NCBI GenBank assembly: GCA_032173965.1
Contig: CM063289.1
Coordinates: forward strand, 27,987,690-28,051,689
Origin: Sitta carolinensis
Lineage: Eukaryota > Chordata > Aves > Passeriformes > Sittidae
Length of the DNA stretch: 64,000 nt
Direction: 5' to 3'
Position numbers and translations under genes: made by a program
Notes under the pieces: generated by a model
What the model was told of the DNA's origin: nothing
The model's database searches: none
Seen by the model: only the letters and a program-made list of their open reading frames with translations
Shown: piece after piece, positions 12,791 through 26,088 of the stretch
Position numbering within the stretch: the stretch's first letter is position 1
Layout: every line of letters begins with the position of its first letter

Positions 12791-12837
<47 letters not shown>
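12791..12837. repeat. Compound (CT)15-(AT)n microsatellite
   Basis: Fifteen perfect CT units pass directly into eight or nine AT units. Confidence 0.97.
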
Positions 12838-14301
12838 CATGCCATGGTGACAGACACCTCCAAAGTGCCTGGGAGACAGCTAAGTGAAAAGTGGGATTAT
12901 TACCATGATTTCATTAATGAATGAAAATGAAGATGTTGGCTAAGACCTACCCCCATATAACAGGGGAAATGAAACGGCAGGCATAAGTAAAAAGCTGGCA
13001 TGGGGGACCAAAGTACATCTTTCTCTTTCTGATGGGTAGTTGCTTTGGCTTAGGATATCAAAGGCTTTCTAAAGAGCTGAAACTATAAAGGAAATATTCT
13101 CTTGGTTTAACCAATTTCCATAATGGGAGTTAGGGAACACTGTCCCTGCTAGGACAGGAGAACTTCTTTAATTAATATTTCTTGGGACTGTTGAGTGCTC
13201 ATCATCCATTAGTATGATAATGTACCTTTGAAATTACAAATACAATTATGATGATAACTGCTTGGCTATAAAAAATAAAATAAACTCATATACATACGAA
13301 GATTGAGCTGCAGCCCAGGAATTGATTCCAGGAGATGGCCCCAGGTTTTCTGTCTTCTCCCTGGTTTTGCTGGTAGATTGGAATTTGCCAAATGGTGTTT
13401 GGTTCCTGTTTATTATCAATGTGCTGCCAGGACTGAAATGGATCATCTTCAATTAAAATGGATGCGCATCAAATTAATGCAAGCCCAAGGAGACTGACTT
13501 TGTAGCTGAAAATAAAATACAGTAAAATAATAAAAAAGAATTTGCTTTCTGAATCTAAAAATTAGGCAAGTGAAACAAAATACCTCAAAGAGACAATGCT
13601 TTTTTAAAAAAATTTTTAAATTAAGGATAAAACTTCTGGTTTTTTATAAAAATAATTATGCACCTGAAACCAACCAAACAGTTGCAATGTTTTTTCTGCA
13701 TCACATTTCAGATGTTGACTCATATATTTGCTTGTCTGGAATACAGAAGAACACCACCATTTTGTTAAAGACATAATTTTTTTAACTATTTCTGGTAGCC
13801 TTTTCCAGTAATTAATGCTTCAGTTTTGCCAGACTGTGGGTCTACTCCTTATTCTGCTCCATTTTGTGATGATTTTGTCCAAGTCTTGCTCTAGAGATTT
13901 TTTTTTTTTTAGTGTTAGATTTCATCTAGTTTAGAACAACTTTTAAAAAAATTATTCTCATTAAGAAATTATTTTCCTGTGGAGACTGTGAACACATTTA
14001 TTATGATATTCGCAGTTTGAAATAAGCAAATATGGTTTTTACTTTTGTGGAGATACAGGGTAAAGAAACACAGGATCAGTAATTTTAATACAATCCTTTT
14101 CCTCTTTGCCTGGTACCTCAGGGTGCTCTTTCTGACTGAAAATTCAGTTTGGTGCTGCTGTTATCCTTGGAAACTTTTTTAAAAGCAAAATTTACAAGGT
14201 CTAACCAATTGAATTTAAATTTCTTTCCTTTCTAATTTAGTTTAAAATTCAGATGGAGGTTTAGCCTTTGACCTGAATTTTCTTTTCCCTCTCCAATGTC
14301 C

Positions 14302-14302
<1 letters not shown>

Positions 14303-14355
<53 letters not shown>
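14303..14355. repeat. (ATT)n microsatellite
   Basis: About 17 perfect ATT units, the longest trinucleotide array in the window. Confidence 0.97.
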
Positions 14356-14358
<3 letters not shown>

Positions 14359-15774
14359 AAGGTGTCTTCTTACTGTTGTTTCCTGGTTTGCTTTTTTTAG
14401 TTTATTTAGCCTTTTGGGTTATTTCTTCTTTTTTCCCTACAGGATGTTTTAAACAGTCACTCCCAGCACTTTTTGGATTCATTGGATCCAGCTCAAATCC
14501 ATGGGACAAACATTTTGTTGCCACAGGAGCCCCAAGGATCTATAATCTGCAGTTCCTTTCAGTCCCCTGGCAGCCGTTTCCAGCCAGGACGTGTTTGATG
14601 GGTTTTTTGGAAGAACACGTTTTCATTCAAGAGATGTTACAGCAAAATTCCAGCAAGGTCTGCAGTGGTCTGTGTCCGAAGGCAACAAAGCCAGCTTTCT
14701 CCTCGGGTTTGGGTTTCTTTTCAGCACTTACCAACTTTGTCTCACAACACCCTTGAGGAGGCAAAAGCGCTTTTTGTTCCTTTATTAACAGGCGAGGGAA
14801 GCGGGACATTAAAATCCCGGTGGTGCAGCAGGAGGCAGCCCTGGGGACGCCTTGGCGGGGCAAAGGGGGGTTTGGGGTGATGCTTTGGGTACTCCCCGGC
14901 CCCTGCTCACCTTACCCTCTCTAAATATTTATTCCCTCAAAATTCAGAGTGACAAAGCTCTGGGAGAGCTGCTTTGGCGGGAGGGCAGAGGATTTATTTA
15001 CTGCTAACCTCTTTGGGGAGTTATTTTTTGTCCCTCTCCAGCCTGCACATGGCCCTGCCATCGCTGCCGCCCCTCGCCAGTTTTAAGGCATTTATACACA
15101 GATCCCTGTGGAGGAAATGGGCTCTTTTTGTCCCGTATTGCAGATGGCACTTAGGAGAGAGGAAGATTTATGTCCCTTGCCCAACTTCGCCCTGGAAATC
15201 TTTGGCAGAGATTTGTACCCTGGTCTCCAACCTCACGCTACAATTTGTGACCATCGCTCCTGGCTCCACTTCAGCGTCTCCTCTCTCAAAGCAGGGATAA
15301 GGACAATTGCCATCTTTCACCATTTTATAACAAATCTCATGATAATTTGTTAATTTATTTTTAAAAAACCCTCTCTTTGAAGTGGTTTGAGACTGTGGAA
15401 AATTGCACTTTCATTAAAAGAAAAACTAAAGTTATGGACGAAAAGGCTGAAGCAGAAAGACTAGAAACTGTAACACTAACAGAAAAAAATTAAACATTAA
15501 AACAACAATCTGCTGCTCCAAGGGTCATCCTGTGATTTACATGGAGTAATCCATGATTTTCCAGCACAGTTGCCGGGCAGACCTTAAAGATTGATGCCTC
15601 TGAGGGAATACTAATTTTAAAAAGTATTCAGCTCCTCATCAGATGTTGAGGAGTATGGCACGCTTTCATTTCTCCCTGCACATTAGCCAAATTAAATCAA
15701 AATAAATATCAATGAAAATATTGCACAGGACATAAAACCCATCCATTTGTGCTCTATCCATATGCTGCTTTACG

Positions 15775-16060
15775 AGATGCTGGGTTTCGCTCCTGCTCCG
15801 CTCTCCGCTGCCAGCCCCGAGCGCGCAGCAAGGCGCGGAGTCCCCGATGTGCTTTAGGCATTCATGCCTCCAATACTGCACCCCGGGGCCTGCCTGCAGT
15901 TTTGTTCTCAGCCTGTATCTTCGCCAGGCTTGTTTGTGCCCACGGGCAGCAGCCGTGGCCTGGCCAACGCCAGCCAGGCCGGCTCCAGTCCCGGCCACCG
16001 GCTCAGGCTGCGCTGTTGCCACCGCAGGACCAGCCGCAAGGTGCATTCCTGACAGCGAAA
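15775..16060. other. CpG-enriched patch
   Basis: Short GC-rich stretch (CCGAGCGCGCAGCAAGGCGC and GGCCGGCTCC) in AT-rich surroundings. Smaller and weaker than the island at 37 kb. ORFs over it (15666-16046 minus, 15749-16093 plus) resemble nothing known. Confidence 0.4.
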
Positions 16061-18539
16061 AGTACAGTTGCTAAAAGGTGCTTTGTTCATTAATTATCTT
16101 AGGGTGGTTTGGACAAAGAAAACACTTCCATGTCCAGGAAGTTGTTTCTGAGGGATGCTGGTGCGTTTGCACCCCGCAGGGTCCCTCGCTGTGCATCTGC
16201 ATATGAAGTGCTGCACGACCTGCAAAGCACGGAGCGCCCGCGACAGAAATCAGAAACCACAACTCGGGTTTGAAAATGCAACCAGTTTGTGCCGGCTCAG
16301 GAGCAAGAACAGCGATTTCTGCTTTTAAAACCCGTGCAGTTTTTAGGGTAATGTGATTAAAGATTCAACATTTTCCCCTCTCATTATTATTTAGCTCCCT
16401 CATTTGAATGCTCAGGTTTGAGGGAAGGGGGATTGCTTGGAAATTACAGACGCAGCCAAATTTCTTCCTTCCCCTTTGACAGGGCAGTGCTGATGGTTAT
16501 TGTTCTTTTCTAGCTGCATTACGCTGTCCTTGATTTTTGTTTCAAGCAGTCTAATGGCATGATGTCAAATCCTGCTAATTGGTTTAGGATTAAAATGCAG
16601 GGCCACATCACTCTCTTGATTAACCAGCAGCAAAACTGCTTTTGTCTAACGATCGTTTCGGAGGAGAAAGAAAATAAAGCATATAAAGGAAGCGTCAGGC
16701 TTTTGTCAGTAAAAATACATAGGAAACTGCTTTATTTTCTTTTTTTTTTTTAAAGAAAAAAAAATTGCCACTGTGAGGCCCACTAAGTTTTGACTTGTAG
16801 CAGTTCAAAAGCAGCCCTGCGGGGAAAGATCGCTTCCTGAGGAGCAGGGACTGTGCTTTTATCCAACATCCAGCCACTCGCTGCACTGCACCGGAGCATC
16901 TGTGGCTGGACCTGCTCATATTTAACACACCAGCAACAAAACATCAACGGGAGCATCTCAGCCCCATTTCTGGCCCCTCTGACACCCAAATGATTCCAGT
17001 CCCAGCCGAGTTCATACCGGGTTAAATAACTGAGGACTGAGCAAAGGCTGTGGTGGGCAGTGCAGCACCAGGGAGATGCTAGGAGCTGCTGGCTCTAGCA
17101 GGGACCTGAGCAGGATATGGATGGGATGCCTGGGGCCATGGGAACGGCGTCTGACTCTGCAGCATCCCCCTGCACTCACCCCAAGGACTCAAAAATTAGT
17201 TCTGCATCCTGAAACGGGGTTGTGCTTGCTAGGACAGAGCTCACCTGTTGGGTAATGAGCATAAAGAGGTAGTTTTTCATGGGGATTATTGGGAGAGGAA
17301 GAGGGAGATTCACGGTTCAAATTAAAACAGTGGAAGCAACACCAAACCACTACTTTGCTACCCATCTGCTATTAAAAAAAAATATCCCAACAAACCCACA
17401 AGAACACCCCCGACAACCCTCAAAGATTCTCCCTACTGCACTGTTTAATCTTTTTGGCTCCTGTTTTCCCTGACCAGCTGAGGGATTTAATTTCCAGGGA
17501 ATTAGACGTCCAATTCAGGGCATTGTTTTGGGAAATGTGCACACGATTTACCACACACAGTCCTGAAAGTCACCGTCAGACCCAGCACTCCCAGCACGCT
17601 CCAGTCCCATCCCTGCTCTGCTGGGAGGTGAAAGGGACTTTATTGGGAAGGTTTTGATGCATTTGGCATGTCTTTGAACCTGGCTCCCCCAAAGGGAGAG
17701 AATGAACTCAGGCGGAGAAAGAAAAAAGGAAATAAAAGGGCCCTTCCCATCTGCCCGGCTGCATTCAATGGGGAGCTTTTTAAAAGGTATAATAGAGGTT
17801 TGTGTGTTCCTGCTGAGATTTGTTCTGGTCAACTTCTCCAGGGCGCTCAGACGGGGCGGTGTGGTGTGCCCGCCCTCCCCACCACTCTCAGAAAGAAATT
17901 ACAGTGGGTTTCCTTTTTTTTTTTTTTCTTATTTTTTTCTGCTCTAAAAAGTGTATGCCCTGCACACACATTGCTCTTGCACAAAAGCGATTTGAGCCAG
18001 CCCTACCGAAAACTAATGTGTTTCTCTGGGTTTTTACCAGCAATGCAGTAAAGCCTGGTGTTCCCAAGCATGGCATTGAGGCATTCAACCCCCAAATATC
18101 CCTACAGGATCCAGCCCAGGTTTTCCTAGAGAGTAGCTCTGGGACAGTGGGGATGGGGAGCATCCTAGGGCTCAGTTCAGTTTGTCAGCATCCTGTTGTG
18201 CAGGTAAATCAACAGCACACTGGCTGTACTCCAGCAGTTGTCCTGCTCTTTATTGTGCTCTGTGACTTGTTGGTGTGATTATTAAAAGCCAGGTCGGCTG
18301 CAAAGCTGTTTTTTTTTAATGCTCTCCTGGCCCCAGAGCAGACGAGACGACATTTAACAACACCAAACGCTCAAGAAGGGGCCCCGTGTCAGCACCCAAC
18401 AGGTACAGAAACGCCTGAGAAGTTCTTGGCTGTCGTGAGCAGCTTTCTGCTTTGCAAACTATGATAGAAAGAGTGGAAATACGCTTTGTCTGCTTTTCCC
18501 TGACTCCGGGACTCCAAAGCAGGAAGATGAGAACATCCT

Positions 18540-18800
18540 GCACACATGTTAATTAGTCATTCCTTAAAACCAAATGTCACAGCGCTCATATTTAATTCCA
18601 AGAACAGACTGATGAATATGTACGTATAGTTATATTTCATTTACATACTCTGGGATTTGTTAAGAGACGCCTAATAAAACCATCTAAAATGAATTAGATG
18701 TTCTCCTAACAACATTTATTTTGAATTCATGTATATCAGAGGAACACTCCCAATACAGTAACAGGGGATTTTCACAGATATAAAATACATATATTGCATT
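18540..18800. promoter_or_regulatory. Possible conserved noncoding block
   Basis: GTTAATTAGTCATT, TTTAATTCCAAG, GACGCCTAATAAAACC (caudal-like) and AATGAATTAGATG motifs in unique AT-rich DNA. Confidence 0.33.
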
Positions 18801-19261
18801 TCATAAATGAAGATAGGGAGTGAAAGCAGCCACCCTCTAAATAGGATTTGATTCTTGAAGTAGCAAACACACAAAACGGGGCTTGAGGGTCAGGTGAGAC
18901 AGTGATTAGGTTTGTAGGAGTCCAAAGAGGATGATGCTCAGCAGCCAGAATGCTCTAAGAAAGTGTCCACATAAGGAAAATATAAAAAGAAACTGAATTA
19001 TCTCCTCAAAACCGGCAATAAAAGAAAATCCCCTTGAGACATTTGCATCCTCTTATTTTCAATCTCCCAGTTCTATATCCAACACTTTTTGAATTTTTTT
19101 TTTCCTTTACTCAGAGTCCCTGCCCTTGAAGTGGGGTCCATCCAGGTAGCTGCACTCAAAAAAATCCATTCAAGCCCAAGAAGCCCTCCAGGGATTTTTT
19201 TTTCCCTTTTCAAACCAAACCAGTTTATAGGAGAAACCCTGTGTTTTTGTGTTTTGTTCTT

Positions 19262-19442
19262 CCCCCTCTAGCTGCCCTGCACCCTGTGAGCTCCCGGGAA
19301 GCGCAAAAGCGCGGCCGTGTGTCCTGGCGGGCACATCATCGGCTCGGCAGCCCTGCCGCGGGAATTCCGCTCACACGCCCGCCGACGTGTGAGTCTGGAA
19401 CAAATCTGGCTCACCCGCCTGCCTTGGCCGGCCTCCGTAGGG
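19262..19442. other. CpG-enriched patch
   Basis: GCGCAAAAGCGCGGCCG, CTGCCGCGGGAATTCCGC and CACGCCCGCCGACGTG lie within 180 bases. No recognised exon. It could be a small promoter, an enhancer CpG cluster or chance. Confidence 0.38.
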
Positions 19443-21026
19443 CTGAGAGGGGTGGAAGGCAGTAAAATCTCCTTTCAGTCTATAAAAATCTGCAGAGATA
19501 TTTGGAATGTGCAGAGGGAGCAGATCTCCCGGGTAAAGCAGAGCAATGATTAAAATAGTCACTTTTCTGACCGTAATCGCAATTTAAATACTGCAGCTTT
19601 TGTTTGCAGAATGGCTTTGGTTTATATTCTAGTGACAGTCACACAACTCCAGGGTTTGTTTTTGGAGTTAGTGGCAAAAACATGTGGTTTGAATTTAAGG
19701 TCTTAAAGTTAGAGGATCAACATTTCTCCAGCAAAAATATTGCCAGTGTCTCTGCGAGTCATAATTTTAAATCATCAGGAACCTGAAGGCTCCTCATTAA
19801 ATGATTAAAGGGAACAGTAATGAAAAAGCTAAAAGAAAGGATAAATATACAGCCATAGAAACAGGAACATCTATTTTCAAAGCAGAAAAAAAATACCACC
19901 ATCCTGACAAAGGGCAATAAACTTATCAAACTAACTCCTTTTTTTTTCTTTCAGTTGAGAATGTAGTCTTAATAAAGCAACAAATTTCAGATGTCAGAGT
20001 AAGATTACAGCTCTTCTAGACTAGGACTAGAGTTTTCCCATAAACAGGTTATTGCTGTGGGTTCTGGTCATAATTAACTCTGTATTTATGCCCTGCTTTC
20101 TGAGAATAAAATGATGCCTGAGACCAAGTGCTTGACAGTGAAGTTTCCTCTTAGGGTATCAAGCTTGTTTCTCTCTATGAGCTCCATGTTCATGTTTTCC
20201 CCAATAATCATGGCCTCAACTCAGCTCTCTCACACCTGAGCTCATCCTTTCTCCCCTCCCAAAACTGAGAGTGGGACATGCAGACCAGATCAGGGCTGGA
20301 TTTTGCAGACCAGCATCTGTATACAAGACAGAGGAGCAAAGATAACCTCACTCTGTGTAAAAACATACCTCAGCTGAGCTGCGTTTTCCTTCCTCAGGAG
20401 GATCAGGGGCTGTCCAGTTCTCCAAAACCATTCTGACCAGTTTCAGTAAGGCCTGGAATGGGAATGGTTGTGGTTACCAGAGATGGTGCTTGTTGGAAAC
20501 CTTGGCACATTGAGTTTACAGGAATCGCATTGGGTGGGTTGCAGTTTTGCTCCTTCAGTGCTTGTTTTGAAGAAAATACATGAGAAAAAACAAACAAACA
20601 AACCATTAAAAAAAATAGGTAAGTGTATTGACTGAGGCATTACGTAGCATAAATAAATATAAATACATGAGGCTTGCTGCCTGACTGTATCGATACATTG
20701 GCAAGAATTCAAGGGTTATATTTGAAATGCAGAAAATAATCCAGTGAGTCATCTTCCCCACGCTTTGGCTTGCCATCCTCTCCCATTTTCGCTTTGACCC
20801 GGGAGGGCACAGCACACAGCCTGAAAATAGGCAGTGGGATGATGTGGCGTGGCTGCACCGCTCTGCTCCGCGCGGGAAGAGCCCAATCCCATCCGCAGGC
20901 AAACGGGAGGGATGCTCAGGAAAAGTCTGAAAAATGCTCCTAACATAGGCATTCCCATGCTTTTCTTTGAACTGCATTCCACCAGCCAAGGGAAATGAGC
21001 ATATAAAAGCATCCCCCCAAAATAGG

Positions 21027-21072
21027 TGATAATAATAATAATAGTGATGATGACAATGGTGATAATAATAAA
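21027..21072. repeat. Imperfect (AAT/GAT)n microsatellite
   Basis: Interrupted AAT and GAT units. It explains the Tyr/His run in the minus-strand ORF at 20606-21226. Confidence 0.9.
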
Positions 21073-21307
21073 GTAAGGACACATATAAACCCAACACCCA
21101 AAGTCTCTGCATTTCTAGTCCACAGGTCCATGGACTGAAAACTGAATCACAAATAAAATCAGAACAGGAAACTGGAAGCACACGGTTTAAATACGAAAAT
21201 GAAAATTTGGATTGTAACATTTGCAAATGTAAAAATAGGATTCAGCCTTAGGCTCCATTACAGATGACTCCACCATGACAGCTTGGCAAACTGAATCAGT
21301 GACTTAC

Positions 21308-21367
21308 CTCCCCAAAACAGCTCTTTTCTAGCAGATTTCCAGGACTGGGCAAGTGTTTGTGGTCTGG
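21308..21367 (-). other. Weak candidate 60-nt exon
   Basis: On the minus strand, CACTTTCAG (acceptor-like) and GAG|GTAAGT (strong donor) bound exactly 60 bases with one open frame (PDHKHLPSPGNLLEKSCFGE). No homology is recognised. It could be a noncoding-RNA exon or a chance pair of sites. Confidence 0.15.
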
Positions 21368-22899
21368 CTGAAAGTGTCTTAATGCAAATGACCAAGGTGG
21401 GCACCTGAGTGGAGAGGTGGCTCCAACACCTGGGCCACCAAACTCGTTCCTGATGATTTTCCTGGGCTCTGCTCTCCCACTTGCATTAGATACTGCTCTT
21501 AGAGAGGACAGGACTTTTCCACAGCATTCCCCTGGTCACTGAAGGGTGTGGCAGGTGCTGCACCAATCCTCAAATCTGGTCCTTGGCACTTAACTCCTCT
21601 GCAGCGACCTTGTGCAACCCAGCTGGAGATGTCCTCTCCTCCCTCTGGTCCCTAAACTTGTAATGCAAGCCCCAGGAGAAAGCCTGTGCTCATGTTTTTG
21701 TATTAATCTGCTGCTTTCCTGGAGAAGGAATCTGACAGTTATGATCCTGAGCACAGCACCTCCACTAGTGAGCGAGCACCAAATCCTGACTCTCATGAGC
21801 ATGAGCTGTTGGTGAGGTTAAAGGAACTTTGAACTTACATACATAAAAAACATAATTATAACAAATATATACATGTACACACATATAATATATAGACACA
21901 GATGCAAAAGACTGTAAGCCAAAGTTACCGAAAGCTCTGTGATTCTAATCATTGTAACACACAGTAATAGTAATACATTGATATCTCATTTCTAAGGACC
22001 CAAGGCATAATTTAGAGAAAGGATTCTTAAGAGTACAGCACCTGGCCTACAAACAGGTAATTTCCTTTCATCCCACAATTCTCCTGTGCTTACCCAAGCC
22101 TTACTACTTCATATAAGCTGTAGGACCCTTCACAAATTACCAACATACTGTGTTCCTATTTAGGATATTGGCTACACTCTGTTTTTATGCAGATTTTGAT
22201 CCCCACCCTAAAGCATCCATATGAGGGGCCTTAAAAACAGGTGGGTATGTTTGCAAGAGCAAGCTTTCTCCCCCATCCTGCCATCTCTCATCTTGCCATC
22301 TTTCATCTTGCTTCATGGATTTTTCCATTAAAAGAATCAAGCATTAAAAAAAAAAAAAATGATTGAAGTCTTAAGACCTATGTATTAAGATGCTTTTTTT
22401 TTTTTCTTCTTTTGCACATTGGAAGGAGTTATCTCAAGAGATGTGTCATATGTGGCTGTTTCTTATTTTATCTTCTCAGTCCAACAGCCAGGCAGAGTCA
22501 CACATGGGACACAGTGACCAAGGGCTTGGTTAAGGATGTAGGAGAACATTCCCTTTTCTCTCTGCATCCATTCACACACAAATCATATGTACAACATGGG
22601 TGTGCTAAGCAATGGATTCAGCACATTCATTAAAGAGATTGTTTTCTTAATAATTCCTCCAAGTATGGGAAAACAACTGAGTGCTCGGTCTAGAGGCATC
22701 CCCAGGGCCAATGTGGTTTTGTTCTGTCCTGTCCTTGGAATATTTGTGCTTTGCAAGTCCCTGGAAAGAGGGATGCTCATGCAGCAGCATAAACCCCTTT
22801 GGTGTGCTACCACGTGCCTTCCCTTGGACAATTTGTATTACAGAGGAGCTACAAAGAGGCAATATGTTTGGAATGGCTGATAGAGGAATATTGCTCATA

Positions 22900-23060
22900 T
22901 AAGCAAAACATAACATTTTTAATCCCATCCTCATTTAATTTTTTAAGAAAAATAAATGATCCCTGTATCTTGGCATATGCATCATGTTGAAATGAAGCCA
23001 TTACTCTGGGCAGCTTTTTCACAATGTCTTGCATAATGTGGTATGAAAATCATGTACAGC
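22900..23060. promoter_or_regulatory. Possible conserved noncoding block
   Basis: Unique AT-rich sequence with CATTTAATTTTTTAAG, GCATATGCATCATG (POU-like) and TGCATAATGTGG motifs. Confidence 0.28.
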
Positions 23061-24849
23061 TCCTGCGTTTGTATCTCAGAAGGAAAATAAAAGGCAGTTA
23101 AATTACAATGCAAGAACTAAGCTATGAATGGATGTTGCATTCAAGAAGTCTAATGCTTAAGAGGGGGGAATGACAAGATTTTTTTTTTTCCTCTTCTAGA
23201 TATTTTATCCTTGCAACAAGCTCAACCGTCAAATGTTTCGAGAGAGGTCAAAACTAGTCTATCTGTCTTTTTTATGTGAGTTTGTGAAAGGAATCTCTCT
23301 GTGTGGAGTTGTACAGGAATTGACATGATAAACCTAAATGGCTCCTTTACAACTGTTAGGGTTTTCTGTAAACACATGCTGTCCTGCCAGCCAACCAGCT
23401 TCAAACCCGGGTGCTGAGCACAGCAGATGGTCTATCCTGCCGATACACACGCTACTAATTCATATTTCAATACACAGCTTTACTGCCTAAACGAAGCCAC
23501 TGCCTCTTGAAAAGTTTTAAAACTTCCCATAACTGGTAATCTTGGGGAGGTTAATTGTGATGGGAGGGGAAGGCTGCAAAGAGGAGGCCCCTGGCTGTCA
23601 CAGGAATGGACATTCTGGAGGTTCTTGTGGCACTGTTATGAGTTGCAGATGTGAATCCTGCCATGCAGTGCCTCCTGCCAAAGGGAAACCATGGCATGGC
23701 TGTGCTGCATTAATAGAGGCATAAATGAACCCAGAGAAATCAGCCCTGCAGAACAGAAAAGGTAAGTGGCAATCAAAAATAGGGCTACTGGCAGCATAGT
23801 GGTCACAACACCTTGCTATTGGCATGGCCGTGTCACAGGAGGATTTTTAGGGGAAGGCATATTTTGGCATCAAGATTTGATGTCAAAACCCTTGACTAAA
23901 TCAGTTTCCTTTCTCATCTCCTGCAACTACTAGCTATTACCTCACAGGTTTGGGTAAGATGGTGAAGAACAAGATCATTGTCTTTCCACTGACTGCCAGA
24001 GCAGGAAGGGGAAATTGCCATTTCACCTTGAAAAGGAAAGGAGCAGGGAAAAAATGCAGGTTCTTGGGGGTTTTATGACTTTATGGAGCAGGGTAGCAGT
24101 TTATGAAGCTGAAGGTATTGTGGACATGGCAGTGTGCAGAACCTTGGACACATCAGCTCAGTGCTTGTCACTGGGTCCTGTGGCCAGGGCATTCTGGTGT
24201 CACCTGAACTGGGAGCATCCACTGGTGAGCCACAGACCACTGCTGCTCCTGATGGAGGAGGACACATCCTAAACACTTCCACAAGTACCTGAAGATAATT
24301 ATTCCATGCATTTGGCCTGGAGCCCCCCCACTGTTGTATTAACTTCTCTCCATTGCTGACAACTGCATACACCAGAAAGAAAAAATAAAGCTAAACCCCC
24401 GAAGGAGCCCTGATCCTCAGCATAAATAACCCCTCTCCTTGCAAGGGGATTGCAGCTTGAATTCCCTTTGCTGTGGTTTTATCAAATGCTGCACCTCCTC
24501 CACTGAGCCGTGATCTGCTGGGCAACTTCATCAAGTTCAACACTAAGTAGGAGCAGAACCTCCTTCTCAAATTCATTTAATCTTATTCCCAAAGGGGAAA
24601 TGCAAATTAATATTAATTTTCTCTTTTTATTTCAATTTATCTACTTCTCTTCCAGAGACTAAACTACAGATACATTTCCAAATCCACAATTTTTTTCTCT
24701 CTAACACAGAATAACCCGTTCTGATAAATTTTTCAGAGGGAAAACAAAATGAAAGTGTCCCTAAGAGAGGGAGAACAATCATTGTTTTCATACACTATTT
24801 TGGCTTTTCTTGCCAAAATAAGAGTCTCAGATGTATAATTTGGTTTATT

Positions 24850-24925
24850 CTTAAAAAAAAAAACCAAAAAAACAAAAAAACCAAAAAACAAAACAAAACA
24901 AAAACAACAACAATAAAAAACAACC
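24850..24925. repeat. A-rich (CAAAA)n low-complexity tract
   Basis: Imperfect CAAAA and CCAAAAAA units over about 75 bases. Confidence 0.88.
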
Positions 24926-26071
24926 CAATTTTGAAATCTTGTGTATTGCTAAAGAACAGAAAACTAAAACCAGGAATTGCTGCAGAAGTCACTCACACTG
25001 TAAATAAGGAGAACATAAATCAGCAGAGAGACAGTCTTACAACTTAATGACTAATTAAAAAATACTAGTATGCAATTAAGGAGTGCCCTTTGATAAACAT
25101 GCTGTACTACAAGGATTAGCCTATGCAGACACACAGCACTGCAATAATTTATTATTTTTATATCCTAGGCATAAATGCATGTGTGTGTATTATATTGATG
25201 CAAGGTAATGTGCAGGACTCTGTGTGTTGCCATTTGAAATGAAAAATCTACTTACTGTAAATCAGACAACCCTCTTCCATTTAGATTTAAACCTTCTCCT
25301 TAGCACACCTACTGCCAAGCTGTGGGCAAAAGGCACAGGAAGCATTTCCAGAGGGAAAAGTGAAAGCTAATGAGAAACAGCCGTGTGTCTGGGCTTTTTT
25401 GTGAGGCTCTGCAGGGCTCTTGGTCCATGGGACAGGAGTCCTTGCAAGGGGCACTGACACTAGTTCTGATGGATCAGGGGCTCTTGCCTTTCCAACTTTC
25501 TTTTGGTCACCTGAACCTCTTTCAGAGTCTTCTAAATGAGGCTTATTCCCATCACACACATCCAACTGCAAACCAAATCCTGCCACTTGCAGCTCCAAAA
25601 GCCTTTTCCCACATCCAACTACTTCTCTCTGTACCTTGACTGAAGGCAGTAATTGGTAGACACAGCACTACTCACATTTTGTGTTCCTGAGACCAGGATA
25701 CTCAACCCCATAGATGGCATGAACCATGTTGCTTAAGAAGACCTAGAACAGAGCAGGTGGATTATAATAAAATGGATTGGCCAAACAAAAGATGAGCAGC
25801 AAAGCAACACAAGCTCAACATGTCATCCCTGAGAGCTTATCTCATTTCTCCTGCAACCAGGCTGTTCAGATCGGGAATACATTTTCTAAAATTCTCCTCC
25901 TTTCTTACTTTCTGGAAGATCCTCCCAGAAATTTTTGGCTCTCTGCAAGCCATGGGAGGGTCTCAGGGTGCTGCTCGGGTGGACAAGTGGCTGCACTCCC
26001 GCCTGGAGGCAGAAACCACAGCAGCAAAAAAACAGATTTCATGAGAAGAGCAGGGGAGGGAGGGGATGAAC

Positions 26072-26088
26072 AAAAAAAAAAAAAAAAA
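26072..26088. repeat. Poly(A) tract, 17 bases
   Basis: A17 directly before a conserved-looking block at 26.1 kb. Confidence 0.9.

Larger units (their letters stand above)
12000..18539. other. Noncoding unique DNA with microsatellites
   Basis: Holds the compound CT/AT and ATT arrays and a CpG-enriched patch, listed separately. The remainder is AT-rich unique sequence without a credible exon. The longest plus-strand ORF (17820-18278, 152 codons) is partly poly-Phe from a T run. Confidence 0.5.

Noticed and set aside
20606..21226. 206-codon minus-strand ORF with Tyr/His runs
   Set aside because: The run is the AAT/GAT microsatellite read in frame; the rest is unrecognised.
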